64,000 nt of DNA from Silicimonas algicola (GCF_003148765.1 NZ_QGGV01000011.1:87610-151609); one strand, 5' to 3'; shown: positions 43,575 to 52,537, counted from the stretch's first letter. The notes: generated by a model not told the origin, from the letters alone. Numbers and translations: made by a program.

Positions 43575-44426
43575 TCACCTCTTCAGCGCACCGAGGGCGA
43601 CGCCCCGGATGATGAGTTTCTGGAACGCGAGGAAGACGATGAAGACGGGCACCAGCGACAGCGTCGACATCGCGAAAAGCGGACCGTAAAGCGACTGCCC
43701 GCCGCCGCCGTCGACGAAGGCCCTCAGCGCCAGAGGCACGGTGTAGAGGTTGATGTCGTTCAGGTAGATCAGCGGCCCGAGGAAGTCGTCGTAGGTCCAG
43801 ATGAACGAGAAGATGGCGGCGGTGGCCAACACCGGCGTCGACAGCGGCAGCATGATCTTCCAGTAGATTCGCCAGGGTCCGCAGCCGTCCATGATCGCCG
43901 CTTCGTCGATCTCGCGCGGGATGCCACGGAAGAACTGGACCATCAGGAAGATGAAGAAGGCGTCCACCGCGAGGTACTTCGGCACGATCAGCGGATAGAA
44001 GGTGTTCACCCAGCCGAACTTCTGGAATAGCACGTACTGCGGCACGAGCGTGACGTGGTAGGGCAGCATGAGCGTCGCCATCATCAGCGCAAAGAAGATC
44101 TTGCGGCCCCTGAACTCGAGCCGCGCGAAGGCGAAGGCGGTCAGCGAACAGGCCATCAGGTTCCCGATGACCGCGAAGATCGAGATCAGGAACGAGTTGG
44201 CGTAGAAGGTCGTGAAACTGACGCGAAGCGCGGTCCATCCCTCGCGGTAGTTCGACAGATCGAAGGTGCGCGGCAGGGCGGTCGGGTCCGAGAAGATCAC
44301 CGCGTCGTCCTTGAAGGACGACATGATCATCCACAGAAGCGGGTAGATCATGCACATGGCGGCGATGAAGAGGATCGAGTGGCGCGCGACCTGGGTGCGC
44401 ATTCCGGTGGGTTTGTGCCTGCTCAT
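43575..44426 (-). CDS. CUT1 sugar ABC importer permease (MalG type)
   Basis: 283 residues, six membrane segments. EIDEAAIMDGCGPWRIYWKIMLPLSTP is the EAA loop that docks the ATPase. Start at 44426 overlaps the stop of the partner permease. Length is typical for MalG-like subunits. Confidence 0.93.
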   Translation of the reverse strand: MSRHKPTGMRTQVARHSILFIAAMCMIYPLLWMIMSSFKDDAVIFSDPTALPRTFDLSNYREGWTALRVSFTTFYANSFLISIFAVIGNLMACSLTAFAFARLEFRGRKIFFALMMATLMLPYHVTLVPQYVLFQKFGWVNTFYPLIVPKYLAVDAFFIFLMVQFFRGIPREIDEAAIMDGCGPWRIYWKIMLPLSTPVLATAAIFSFIWTYDDFLGPLIYLNDINLYTVPLALRAFVDGGGGQSLYGPLFAMSTLSLVPVFIVFLAFQKLIIRGVALGALKR

Positions 44427-45376
44427 CGGCCCTCGTCCTCGTAATAGACCCAGTACTTCGACGTGGCGAAGGCAATGGCAGTGAAGATGGCGATGATGAC
44501 GAGCAGAAGCCAGGCCAGCGCGCTCGCATAGCCCATACGGAAGTTGGCGAAGGCCTCCTCGTAGAGGTAGAGCGAATAGAAGAGCGTGGAATCGACCGGC
44601 CCGCCCTGTCCGCCAGAGACGATGTAGGCCTGGGTAAAGGCCTTGAAGGCCTCGATGGTCTGGAACACCAGGTTGAAGAAGATCACCGGCGCAAGCAGCG
44701 GCAGCGTGATCTTGCGGAACTGACGCCAGCCCGACGCCCCGTCCATCGACGCGGCCTCGTAGAGGTCCTGGGGCACCTGTCGCAGGCCGGCGAGGAAGAT
44801 GATCATGGGCGAGCCGAACTGCCAGATCGCCAGCACGATCAGCGTCGTCAGCGCATAGTCCGGATGCGCGACCCAGGCCGGGCCCTTCATGCCCGTCAGC
44901 AGGAACAGCATCTGGTTGACCAGCCCCTGCGCCCCGAAGATCTGCCGCCACAGGACGGCGATGGCGACGGACGCGCCGAGAAGCGAGGGCAGGTAGAAGG
45001 TCGCGCGGTAGAAGGCGACACCTCGCACGGAACGGTCCAGCACCATCGCGAGGAGGAGCGCCACGGTCAGCTTCAGCGGCACGGACCACAGCACGTAGGT
45101 GAAGGTCACGCTCAGGGCGTTGCCGAGACGGCGGTCGTGGAAGAAGGCGTATTCATAGTTCTCGAGCCCCGACCAGCGCGGCGAGGTCAGGAGGTCGTAA
45201 TCGGTAAAGGACAGGTAAAGCGACGCGAGCGTCGGACCGAGCGTCAGCCCGAAAAAGCCGATGAGCCATGGCAGCAGGAACATGTATCCCGCTCCGTTCC
45301 TGGCCCAGGCCCGGGCAATCCAGCCCTGGCGGGAGGGCGCGGCGCGCCCTCCCGTGGTGTCGGCGATCGCCGTCAA
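44423..45376 (-). CDS. CUT1 sugar ABC importer permease (MalF type)
   Basis: 317 residues, six membrane segments. DLYEAASMDGASGWRQFRKITLPLLAP is the EAA loop. It follows the binding-protein gene by 4 bases. With the second permease and the MalK-type ATPase it forms one importer. Confidence 0.93.
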   Translation of the reverse strand: MTAIADTTGGRAAPSRQGWIARAWARNGAGYMFLLPWLIGFFGLTLGPTLASLYLSFTDYDLLTSPRWSGLENYEYAFFHDRRLGNALSVTFTYVLWSVPLKLTVALLLAMVLDRSVRGVAFYRATFYLPSLLGASVAIAVLWRQIFGAQGLVNQMLFLLTGMKGPAWVAHPDYALTTLIVLAIWQFGSPMIIFLAGLRQVPQDLYEAASMDGASGWRQFRKITLPLLAPVIFFNLVFQTIEAFKAFTQAYIVSGGQGGPVDSTLFYSLYLYEEAFANFRMGYASALAWLLLVIIAIFTAIAFATSKYWVYYEDEGR

Positions 45377-45380
45377 GGCT

Positions 45381-46661
45381 TCAGGCCCGTTCCAGCGAGC
45401 GGATCGAGTTCTCGTAGAAATCCTTCGCGGCGGCTTCCAGATCGACCTGGCCGAAGGCGACGGACTCCCACGCAGGACGCAGCGCGCGGTCGATCTCGCC
45501 AGCGTTGGCGGGCGGCGGGGGCGGCAACGGGCTGACGTGGGTTCCTACGATGTCGAGATAGTTGATGATCTTCTGCTCGGTCTCGGTCAGGCCCGGCGTG
45601 ATCCTCTCGCGGATCGAAGCGTCGCCAGTCACGCCGCGCTCGATCAGGAGGATGTCGTTTGCGTCGGGATCGGTGATGAAGAAGTTCATCAGCTGCGCCG
45701 CCGCCGCCTTGTCGGCCGCCGTCTCGGACATCGAGAGGAACATCGAGGGCTTCATGTACTGCCCGGCGTTCGGACCCGAGTTCGGGATCATCACCATGTC
45801 GATCTCGTCCTCGACGAGGTTCTGCATGGCGACAAGCTGGTTCGAGTGCAGGAAGTTGAAGACGCCCTGCTTGGTCGCCATCATCGACTCTTCCATCTTG
45901 CCCGAGTCCTGCGCCTGTACGTCGGCGGGCGGGGTCAGGCCCTCGTCCTGCATCATCTTCCAGAACTCGAAGTAGGCGACGAGGTCTTCAAGATCATAGC
46001 CGATCTTGCCCTCGGGCGTGTAGAGGTCCTTGCCGGCCGAGCGCACCCAGGTCTGAAGGCGCGGCTCGAGGATGCCCATGTTTTCCGAGAAATACATGCC
46101 GTCGGGCAGCTTGTCCTTGATGTCCTTGCCGATCGCCACCCAGTCGTCCGTCGTCCAGGACGTGCTGTCGGGAAGGGTCACGCCCAGGCCATCCAGCACC
46201 GTCTTGTTGTAGACGTGGCTCATCGAGTTGGCGCCCATGGAGATGCCGTAGGTCTTTCCGTCGACGACACCCGAGGCGAGCTGGTTCGCGTCGTAGTCGG
46301 CAAGCTCCAGCTCGCTCCCGATGAACTCGTCGAGGGCGGCCAACTGGTTCCGGCGCGCGTATTCGAAGATATAGCGGTAATCCATCTGGATCACGTCGGG
46401 CAGGCTCTTGCCCGCGGCCTGCGTCGCCAGCTTCTGCCAGTAGTCGCCCCAGGCATATGTCTCGGGCGATACAGTGGACCCGGTCTTGGTCTGGTAGAGG
46501 TCGACGACGGCGTTGGTGCGCTTGTCGCGCTCGGGGTTGCCCCACCAGATCAGCCGGACGGCGCCGGCCTGCGCAAAGGCCGCGGTGCCGGAAAGGGCGG
46601 TCGCCGACAGTGCTGCGCCCAGGATGCCGCCGAACTGGCGGCGGGAATATGTCGTAGTCAT
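45381..46661 (-). CDS. Extracellular solute-binding protein of the CUT1 importer
   Basis: 426 residues with a Tat-type leader (TTYSRRQFGGILGAALSATA). The family-1 binding fold shows in VRLIWWGNPERDKRTNAVVDLY and SLPDVIQMDYRYI. Two adjacent ATGs exist; the inner one (46661) has GGAGG at better spacing. First gene of a nine-gene operon, and the putative TetR operator lies 60 bases upstream. Ligand unknown; a di- or oligosaccharide or polyol is usual for the class. Confidence 0.9.
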   Translation of the reverse strand: MTTTYSRRQFGGILGAALSATALSGTAAFAQAGAVRLIWWGNPERDKRTNAVVDLYQTKTGSTVSPETYAWGDYWQKLATQAAGKSLPDVIQMDYRYIFEYARRNQLAALDEFIGSELELADYDANQLASGVVDGKTYGISMGANSMSHVYNKTVLDGLGVTLPDSTSWTTDDWVAIGKDIKDKLPDGMYFSENMGILEPRLQTWVRSAGKDLYTPEGKIGYDLEDLVAYFEFWKMMQDEGLTPPADVQAQDSGKMEESMMATKQGVFNFLHSNQLVAMQNLVEDEIDMVMIPNSGPNAGQYMKPSMFLSMSETAADKAAAAQLMNFFITDPDANDILLIERGVTGDASIRERITPGLTETEQKIINYLDIVGTHVSPLPPPPPANAGEIDRALRPAWESVAFGQVDLEAAAKDFYENSIRSLERA

Positions 46662-46724
46662 CATTTCCTCCCTTGTGAGGCGACAAAGATCGCCACTGCC
46701 GACTTTCGCCGTGCATGGAGCAAA

Positions 46725-46742
46725 AGTAACTCGATAGTTATT
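46725..46742. promoter_or_regulatory. Candidate TetR operator upstream of the CUT1/Gfo operon
   Basis: AGTAAC-TCGATA-GTTATT, a dyad with one mismatch, lies between the binding-protein start and the end of tetR. It matches the dyad at 47441-47458 in half-site and spacing. Confidence 0.65.
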
Positions 46743-47412
46743 TGTGTGGCAAGACTTTTGGCGCGAGGTAGCTGAGCACGACGTCAATGGCATGGGCGCG
46801 GCGTGTTGCCTGACCCGCCTCGCTGGCGAGATCATCTTGAAAAACAACGGACAACGTGTGGATGTTCGAGAAGTAGAAATAGCTGAGACCGGCGATGGTT
46901 ATGTAAAGCTGAATTGGGTCGACGCCGGTCCGGAAGACGCCTTCGGCCTCTCCCGCCGACAGAACCTCGCGAATCTGTCGGATGATGGGAGAGTGCAACT
47001 CGCGCAGGTCAGGCATCTCCTTCACGAAGGCCGCGCGCTGGATGTTCTCGGTCTGAAGCAGGCGGATGAACCAGGGATGTTCGGCGAAGTGATCGAAGGT
47101 GAAGCCCACGAGTTTTGCCATCGCTTCGCGCGGGGCGAGGCGGGCCAGGTTCAACTCATGCTCGCCTGCACGGATGTCGCGGTAGGCGTCCAGAAGGACG
47201 CGGGCGTAGAGCGCTTCCTTGTTGCCGACGTAGTGGTAAAGCAGGCGCTTGTTCGCCCCGGCGCGCGTGGCGATCCTGTCGACGCGAGCGCCCTCAAGGC
47301 CGTGTTCGACGAATTCCTCGCGCGCGGCGAGAAGGATATCCCGTGTCGTGCGCTCGGGATTGCGCTCACGGGGGCGCGGAGGTCTGGCGTCGTCTGGAAG
47401 AGCTTGGTCCAT
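46738..47412 (-). CDS. TetR-family transcriptional regulator
   Basis: 224 residues. The HTH is in RTTRDILLAAREEFVEHGLEGARVDRIATRAGANKRLLYHYVGNKEALY, a close TetR consensus. The C-terminal helical domain (FAEHPWFIRLLQTENIQRA) is of the type called TetR_C/YcdC-like. It lies between the CUT1 operon and a divergent Gfo/Idh gene, with matching dyads on both sides. It probably represses both units and itself until an imported sugar or product binds. Confidence 0.9.
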   Translation of the reverse strand: MDQALPDDARPPRPRERNPERTTRDILLAAREEFVEHGLEGARVDRIATRAGANKRLLYHYVGNKEALYARVLLDAYRDIRAGEHELNLARLAPREAMAKLVGFTFDHFAEHPWFIRLLQTENIQRAAFVKEMPDLRELHSPIIRQIREVLSAGEAEGVFRTGVDPIQLYITIAGLSYFYFSNIHTLSVVFQDDLASEAGQATRRAHAIDVVLSYLAPKVLPHK

Positions 47413-47440
47413 GGCTTGACACCCGTAGAAGCTGGCTCAT

Positions 47441-47458
47441 AGTAACCAAACTGTTACT
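47441..47458. promoter_or_regulatory. Candidate TetR operator between tetR and the divergent Gfo/Idh gene
   Basis: Perfect dyad AGTAAC-CAAACT-GTTACT in the 55-base divergent gap, 10 bases before the plus-strand start. It would control both promoters. Confidence 0.7.
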
Positions 47459-47467
47459 TCTGCGGCA

Positions 47468-48712
47468 ATGGAATTCCAGATGGCAACGAACAAGCGGCGC
47501 ATCGCGGTTGTGGGCACCGGTCACAGGGGCACGGGGACCTGGGCCGGGGACGCACCAGCCACCTGCGCGGACGAGGTCGAGCTTGTAGGGTTGTCGGACG
47601 TCAACGTAGCACGGTTGGCCGTCGCGCAGCGCAGGCTGGGGCCGGGCCTCGTCGCATCGACCGATCTGAGTGAGATGGTGGCGGAGGCGAAGCCCCACAC
47701 GCTGGTCGTCTGCACCCGCGACGATACCCATGCCGATATCATCGTGAAGGCGCTGGAAGACGGCATGGACGTCGTCACCGAAAAGCCGATGGCCGTCACG
47801 GCCGAGCAGGTGCGCCGGATCCTCGACGCCGAAGCGCGGACAGGTCGGCGCGTGGACGTCGCCTTCAACTATCGCTTCGCGCCGACCAGCCGGAAAATCC
47901 GCGAGCTTCTCGCGTCGGGGCGCATCGGGCGGATCACGTCGTGCGACTTCCACTGGTATCTCGACACCACCCACGGCGCCGACTACTTCCGCCGCTGGCA
48001 CGCCTACAAACGGTTCTCCGGCAGCCTCTTCGTTCACAAGGCGACGCACCACTTCGACCTCCTGAACTGGTGGATCGACGCCGATCCGGTACGCGTCTTC
48101 GGGCAGGGAAGCCTCGAGAAATACGGAAGGAACGGACCCTTCCGCAGCAGACGCTGCAAGGGGTGCCCGCATGCGGACGAATGCGAATTCTATCTCGACA
48201 TGTCGACGTCCGACTGGCTGGAAGACCTCTACGAAGGTCCGTCAGCCGAGGACGGCTACTTCCGCGACGCCTGCGTCTATCGCGAGGACATCGACATCTA
48301 CGACACGATGACGGCGGCGATCCTCTACGACAACGGCGTGCAGGTCAGCTATTCGCTCAACGCCTACATGCCGATCGAGGGGTCTCACCTGGCCTTCAAC
48401 GGCACCCACGGGCGGATCGAATGCCGCATGTACGAGAAGCAGGCCTTCGACGCGCCGAAGGGCGTCGACGAGATCCTCGTTCTCGGCACGGACCGCTCGG
48501 TCGAACGCATCCGGGTGGAGCATGGCCCCGGCGGTCACTTCGGAGGCGACCCGCTGCTGCACAAGGCGCTTTTCACGCCCGAAGTCGACGATCCTGCGGG
48601 CCAGCGGGCCGGAGCCCGCGCCGGAGCGATGTCCGTGCTGACGGGCGTTGCCGCGACGCAAAGCGCCGAGACGGGGCGGGCCGTGATGATCGCGGACCTG
48701 CTGAAGGGCTAG
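47468..48712 (+). CDS. Gfo/Idh/MocA-family oxidoreductase with Cys-rich insert (fourth of four)
   Basis: 414 residues. VVGTGHRGTGTW is the nucleotide motif, TEKPMAVTAEQV the catalytic-Lys motif, and SLFVHKATHHFDLLNWW the His region. An insert RRCKGCPHADECEFY holds three Cys and one His that may bind zinc. The start may be 47468 or 47480 (MATNKRR). It is controlled with the opposite operon through the TetR dyad. It may carry out the first oxidation of the imported substrate. Confidence 0.87.
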   Translation: MEFQMATNKRRIAVVGTGHRGTGTWAGDAPATCADEVELVGLSDVNVARLAVAQRRLGPGLVASTDLSEMVAEAKPHTLVVCTRDDTHADIIVKALEDGMDVVTEKPMAVTAEQVRRILDAEARTGRRVDVAFNYRFAPTSRKIRELLASGRIGRITSCDFHWYLDTTHGADYFRRWHAYKRFSGSLFVHKATHHFDLLNWWIDADPVRVFGQGSLEKYGRNGPFRSRRCKGCPHADECEFYLDMSTSDWLEDLYEGPSAEDGYFRDACVYREDIDIYDTMTAAILYDNGVQVSYSLNAYMPIEGSHLAFNGTHGRIECRMYEKQAFDAPKGVDEILVLGTDRSVERIRVEHGPGGHFGGDPLLHKALFTPEVDDPAGQRAGARAGAMSVLTGVAATQSAETGRAVMIADLLKG

Positions 48713-48798
48713 GGCCGAAGCCAGTCGGGCAGGGTGACGCGCACCTTGCGTCCGAAGAGAACGGACAGGACGAAGCGTGTGGGATCGAGTTCTGTCAT
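48709..48798 (-). CDS. Possible 29-residue protein, MTELDPTRFVLSVLFGRKVR...
   Basis: An ATG-to-TAG frame in the 149-base gap between the fourth Gfo/Idh gene and the SDR gene. Its stop overlaps the convergent Gfo/Idh stop. The sequence (acidic start, hydrophobic VLSVLFG, basic RKVRVTLPDWLRP) reads like a protein and uses common codons, but there is no clear RBS. It could be a small protein, the remnant of a longer gene, or chance. Confidence 0.3.
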   Translation of the reverse strand: MTELDPTRFVLSVLFGRKVRVTLPDWLRP

Positions 48799-48861
48799 CG
48801 GGCTGCTCTTTTGTTCGTTACGCGATCCCTTACCGGATTCGCGCAACGGATCCATGACGTC

Positions 48862-49620
48862 TCAGAGCATCCCGGCGTCGATCACGTAGGATTGCTTCGT
48901 GATCATCCGCGAGTCGTCCGAGGCGAGGAACAGGACCAGTCGCGCCACGTCGTCGCCGGTCAGGACCTGCTTGATGCGTTGGCGCTGGACCAGCGCCTGA
49001 ACCGCCTCGTCGGTCTGGTACCACAGTTCGCGCTGCCGCGCCGTGATGACCGCGCCGGGTTCTATGGCGTTGACGCGGATGGCGTCGTCGCCGAAGGCGT
49101 CGGCAAGGGAATGGGTCAGGCCGACGATGGCCGCCTTCGCCGCGGAGTAGGACGCCAATTCGCGCATCCCGAGCCGCCAGGCGATGGACGAGAAGTTGAC
49201 GATGGAGCCGCCGCCCGCGTCCCTCATGCCCTGCCGCACAGCTTGAGCGGCGAAGAAGTGCGGGCGCAGGTTGACGGCCTGAGCGTGGTCCCAGCCCTCG
49301 ACGGTCACGCCGTCCACGTCCTCGCGCCGGTCGTTGGCCGCGTTGTTCACAAGAACGCGGATGGGGCCGAGCCTGTGGGCGGCTTCTTCTATCGCTGCCC
49401 GCAGGGCCGGAATGTCGGTCACGTCGGCGTGGAGATAGAGCGCGCGCCCGCCAAGCTCCTCGGCCAGCGCCCGCCCGGCATCGTCCTGGATGTCCAGAAA
49501 GGCGACCCGCGCGTCCTGTGCGTCGAAGGCGCGCACGATATCGGCGCCGATGCCGGAGGCGCCGCCCGTGACGAGAACGGCGCGGCCGCGAAGGGAGGGA
49601 TAGCTCGCGAAGTCGGTCAT
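48862..49620 (-). CDS. Short-chain dehydrogenase/reductase
   Basis: 252 residues of the classical SDR family. TGGASGIG is the cofactor motif, NNAA the structural motif, SSIAWRLGMRELASYSAAKAA holds the catalytic Ser, Tyr and Lys, and the acidic LDIQ after strand 2 favours NAD. Relatives include sugar 1-dehydrogenases. Its location between two sugar regions suggests a polyol or sugar substrate. It follows its own promoter region in the 35-base gap or reads through from the CMD gene. Confidence 0.88.
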   Translation of the reverse strand: MTDFASYPSLRGRAVLVTGGASGIGADIVRAFDAQDARVAFLDIQDDAGRALAEELGGRALYLHADVTDIPALRAAIEEAAHRLGPIRVLVNNAANDRREDVDGVTVEGWDHAQAVNLRPHFFAAQAVRQGMRDAGGGSIVNFSSIAWRLGMRELASYSAAKAAIVGLTHSLADAFGDDAIRVNAIEPGAVITARQRELWYQTDEAVQALVQRQRIKQVLTGDDVARLVLFLASDDSRMITKQSYVIDAGML

Positions 49621-49655
49621 GCCGCCGTTCTATGACGGCGCGTGCGTCGCGTCCA

Positions 49656-50186
49656 TCACAGCGGATCCGCGTCGAATGCCGCCTGTATCGCGGGGTCGGT
49701 CGGCACGTCGTAGGTCAACAGGATGGTGCCGAGGATGCCGTAGAAGCCCACCATCGCGATCAGGTCGAAAACCGCACGGCGTCCGAGCGCTTGCTCGAGG
49801 TCGGCTTCGAGGTCGGGCGGCAGCCGGTGGTGATCGATCACGGCGTCCACCGCGCGGACGATCGTTCCGTCCTCGCCGTCGGGCATTTCCCGCACCGCCG
49901 CGATCCGGTGGTCCGGCAGTCCGATGGCGCGCGCGCGGGCAACGTGGTGAACCCATTCATACTCCGATCCGAGACGAAGGGCGGTGCGCAGGATGACGAT
50001 CTCGCTTTTATCGGGGCCGAGCGCGCTGTCCTTCACCAAATGCTGGCGCAGGGGTGCCCAGGCCCTGAGAAGCTCGGGATGGTGCGCCATCGTGCGATAG
50101 ACGTTCAAGGCGCCGGCGAAGCCATCCTTCATGTCGGCGATGCTCTCGGGCCAGTCGGCATCGGAAAGAGGAGCGATTGTGGGCAT
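49656..50186 (-). CDS. Carboxymuconolactone decarboxylase (CMD/AhpD-like) family protein
   Basis: 176 residues, all helical. LGPDKSEIVILRTALRLGSEYEWVHHVARARAIGLPDH is the CMD core with E-x3-HH. The CxxC pair of AhpD peroxidase-reductants is absent, so it belongs to the non-redox branch. GGAGG lies 5 bases before the ATG. Substrate unknown. Confidence 0.8.
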   Translation of the reverse strand: MPTIAPLSDADWPESIADMKDGFAGALNVYRTMAHHPELLRAWAPLRQHLVKDSALGPDKSEIVILRTALRLGSEYEWVHHVARARAIGLPDHRIAAVREMPDGEDGTIVRAVDAVIDHHRLPPDLEADLEQALGRRAVFDLIAMVGFYGILGTILLTYDVPTDPAIQAAFDADPL

Positions 50187-50207
50187 CTCGACCTCCGGAT
50201 GAAGAAA

Positions 50208-50227
50208 GGGCGGCCCGAAGGCCGCCC
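50208..50227 (-). terminator. Terminator after nhaA
   Basis: Perfect 8-base arms GGGCGGCC and GGCCGCCC with a CGAA loop, 8 bases past the nhaA stop. On the minus strand it is followed by CTTTCTTC. Confidence 0.7.
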
Positions 50228-50235
50228 CGCTCGGA

Positions 50236-51510
50236 TCACTCGGCCGGAGCCGGCTTCGGTGTGCCGCCCTTGGCGTTGAACATCTTGCCGACGACCCAGG
50301 ACACGGCGGCCGCGAAGAACGACAGGAGCGCGCCCATCTTGGCCGCGTCCTGCACCTCGCCCGGCGGGAAGGCGACCGAGGCCACGAAGAGCGAGACGGT
50401 GAAGCCGATGGCCGCGACGCAGCCGAGGACGAAGAGGTCCGAGGTCTTCATGCCGTCGGGCAGACCGAACTTGAGGACGTGGGCCCCAAGATAACCCATG
50501 GCGAAGATGCCGAGAGGCTTCCCGATCAGAAGGCCCGCCAGCACCAGCGTCGTCGCCGCCCCCACGGACGAGAACTCGACGCCCGCGTTCATCAGGCCGA
50601 AGAAGAAGAGCACAACTTCGACGGGACGTTTCAGCACATGCTCGGTGTGGTTGAGAAGGTCGGTCTGGTGAACCTCCTCTTCGGCGAAGATGCCGTAGTC
50701 GATGTCGCCGTGCGGGAAGGCGGGCACGATGGGCAGAAGACCCAGGGCCGGGTGGATGCCGGCCTGGTGGAAGGCATACCAGGAAATCGCACCGGCGATC
50801 AGGTAGGGCCAGAACGACAGGGTCTTGCGGAAGAAGGTCGAGTTCGGACGCTCCTGGTTGCCCCGGTCGAGCCGCCTCGGCATCCAGTTGAAGAGGATAT
50901 AAGCTCCCACGGCCGCAGCGAGCGAGACGAGAAGCCATGCGGGCGCGAGGTCGCCCGAGGGATAGAAGATCGCGAGAATGATGAGACCCGCCGCGTCGTC
51001 CGCGATGGCGAGGAGGAGGAGGAACCCGACCGCCGGGTGGCCCGCGCCGAAGACGATTCGGCCGACGAGGTACGAAAACGCGATGTCGGTCGCCGTCGGG
51101 ATGGCCCAGCCGTTCGCCAGTGTCGCGAACTTGCCCAGCATCAGCGCGCCGATCAGATAGACCGCCGCCGGGCCGATCATGCCGCCCGCCGTGGCGATGA
51201 GCGGGGTCACCGCCTTCTTGCCGCGCAGCGATCCCTCCCGCAGCGCGACGGCTTCCCAGACTTCCTTGCCCGCCAGAGCGAAGAAGAAGGCCATCAGGAT
51301 GTCGTTGACGAGGAAGTGGAGCGTCAGGACACGCCCGACATGGCCCTGTCCGTCATCGTGCATGGCGCCGATCGGGCCGCCTTCCATCAGGGGATACTCG
51401 ACGACGTGGTGATAGCTGTCCGGCGCCAGGTTGGCCCAGACCAGCGCGGCGATCGCGCCGAGAATGAGAAGCGCCGAGTATTCCTCGACGAAGTTCCACA
51501 CCTTTCTCAC
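50236..51510 (-). CDS. nhaA: Na+/H+ antiporter NhaA
   Basis: 424 residues with about twelve membrane segments. The ion-binding Asp pair is in LLAIADDAAGLIILAIFYP, and AIPTATDIAFSYLVG is the other crossing motif (TATD-A). It extrudes sodium in exchange for protons, and is pH-controlled in E. coli. This fits a marine or saline habitat. An extended periplasmic loop near residues 40-60 (HDDGQGHVGR) is typical of the longer NhaA group. Confidence 0.95.
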   Translation of the reverse strand: MRKVWNFVEEYSALLILGAIAALVWANLAPDSYHHVVEYPLMEGGPIGAMHDDGQGHVGRVLTLHFLVNDILMAFFFALAGKEVWEAVALREGSLRGKKAVTPLIATAGGMIGPAAVYLIGALMLGKFATLANGWAIPTATDIAFSYLVGRIVFGAGHPAVGFLLLLAIADDAAGLIILAIFYPSGDLAPAWLLVSLAAAVGAYILFNWMPRRLDRGNQERPNSTFFRKTLSFWPYLIAGAISWYAFHQAGIHPALGLLPIVPAFPHGDIDYGIFAEEEVHQTDLLNHTEHVLKRPVEVVLFFFGLMNAGVEFSSVGAATTLVLAGLLIGKPLGIFAMGYLGAHVLKFGLPDGMKTSDLFVLGCVAAIGFTVSLFVASVAFPPGEVQDAAKMGALLSFFAAAVSWVVGKMFNAKGGTPKPAPAE

Positions 51511-51544
51511 GTCTCTCTCCCTGTCTCTTGTTATCGTTGTGTTT

Positions 51545-52537
51545 TTATGGCGTCAGAAGGATCTTGCCCGCGTGTCTTGCGGACTCCATCAGGCGATGTG
51601 CGTCGGCCGCTTTTTCGAGGGGAAGCACCTCGTGGGTGACGGGGCGCAGCTTGCCTTTTGCAAAGAGTGGCCAGACCTTGTCCTGCAACTCGGCGGCGAC
51701 GGCAGCCTTGAAGGCGTCTGGTCGCGAGCGAAGCGTGGACCCGGTATAGCTGAGGCGCTTCAGCATGACAGGCATCAGGTCGATCTCGACCTTGGAGCCG
51801 GCGTTGAAGGCAAGCTGGATGATCCGGGCGTCGGGGCGGCAGGCCTTGATGTTCCGCGCGACGTAGTCGCCCCCGATGATGTCGAGAACGATGTCCGCGC
51901 CGCCCGCCTCGCGAACGACCTCGACAAAGTCCTCATCGTTGAAGTTGATCGCCCGGTCGGCGCCGAGGCCAGTGACGAAGTCGGCCGCCGCGGCGTCCGG
52001 CACCGTCGTCAGCACCTTCAGCCCGAAGGCATGGCCAAGCTGCACCGCCGTCGACCCGATCCCGCCCGCGCCGCCGTGGACGAGGAAGGAACCTCCCGTC
52101 GGAATATCGTGACCGTGGAAGACGTTGGACCAGACAGTGAAATAGGTTTCCGGCAGACCCGCCGCGTCGATCTCGGCGACGTTCCCTGGCACCGTCAGGC
52201 AATGCGACGCGTCGACGGCCACGAATTCGGCGTAGCCGCCGCCATTCGTCAGCGCCACGACCCGGTCGCCGACGCTCCAGCGCGTCACCTCCGACCCGAG
52301 GGCCACGACCTCGCCCGAGACCTCGAGGCCCAGGTGCGGGGAGGCGCCTTTCGGCGGCGGATAGTGCCCGCGACGCTGCACGAGGTCGGGGCCGTTCACC
52401 CCTGCGGCCGTCACCCGGATCAGCACCTCGTGCGGTCGGGTGTCGGGTGTCTCGATCTCGGCGATCTCCAGGACGTCGGGCGCGCCGGGTTCGCGCATGA
52501 CGATGGCGCGCATGGTCGAGGGCAGGGCTTGGGGCAT
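51545..52537 (-). CDS. NAD(P)H:quinone oxidoreductase (zinc-free MDR family)
   Basis: 330 residues. NGPDLVQRRGHYPPPKGASPHLGLEVSGEVVALG is the QOR N-terminal domain, and VHGGAGGIGSTAVQLGHAFG the Rossmann motif. VAL(T)NGGGYAEFV is typical. No zinc ligands are seen. The start may be 52537 or the ATG at 52513. It follows the SCS-like alpha gene by 8 bases, so the two may be co-transcribed. Confidence 0.9.
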   Translation of the reverse strand: MPQALPSTMRAIVMREPGAPDVLEIAEIETPDTRPHEVLIRVTAAGVNGPDLVQRRGHYPPPKGASPHLGLEVSGEVVALGSEVTRWSVGDRVVALTNGGGYAEFVAVDASHCLTVPGNVAEIDAAGLPETYFTVWSNVFHGHDIPTGGSFLVHGGAGGIGSTAVQLGHAFGLKVLTTVPDAAAADFVTGLGADRAINFNDEDFVEVVREAGGADIVLDIIGGDYVARNIKACRPDARIIQLAFNAGSKVEIDLMPVMLKRLSYTGSTLRSRPDAFKAAVAAELQDKVWPLFAKGKLRPVTHEVLPLEKAADAHRLMESARHAGKILLTP

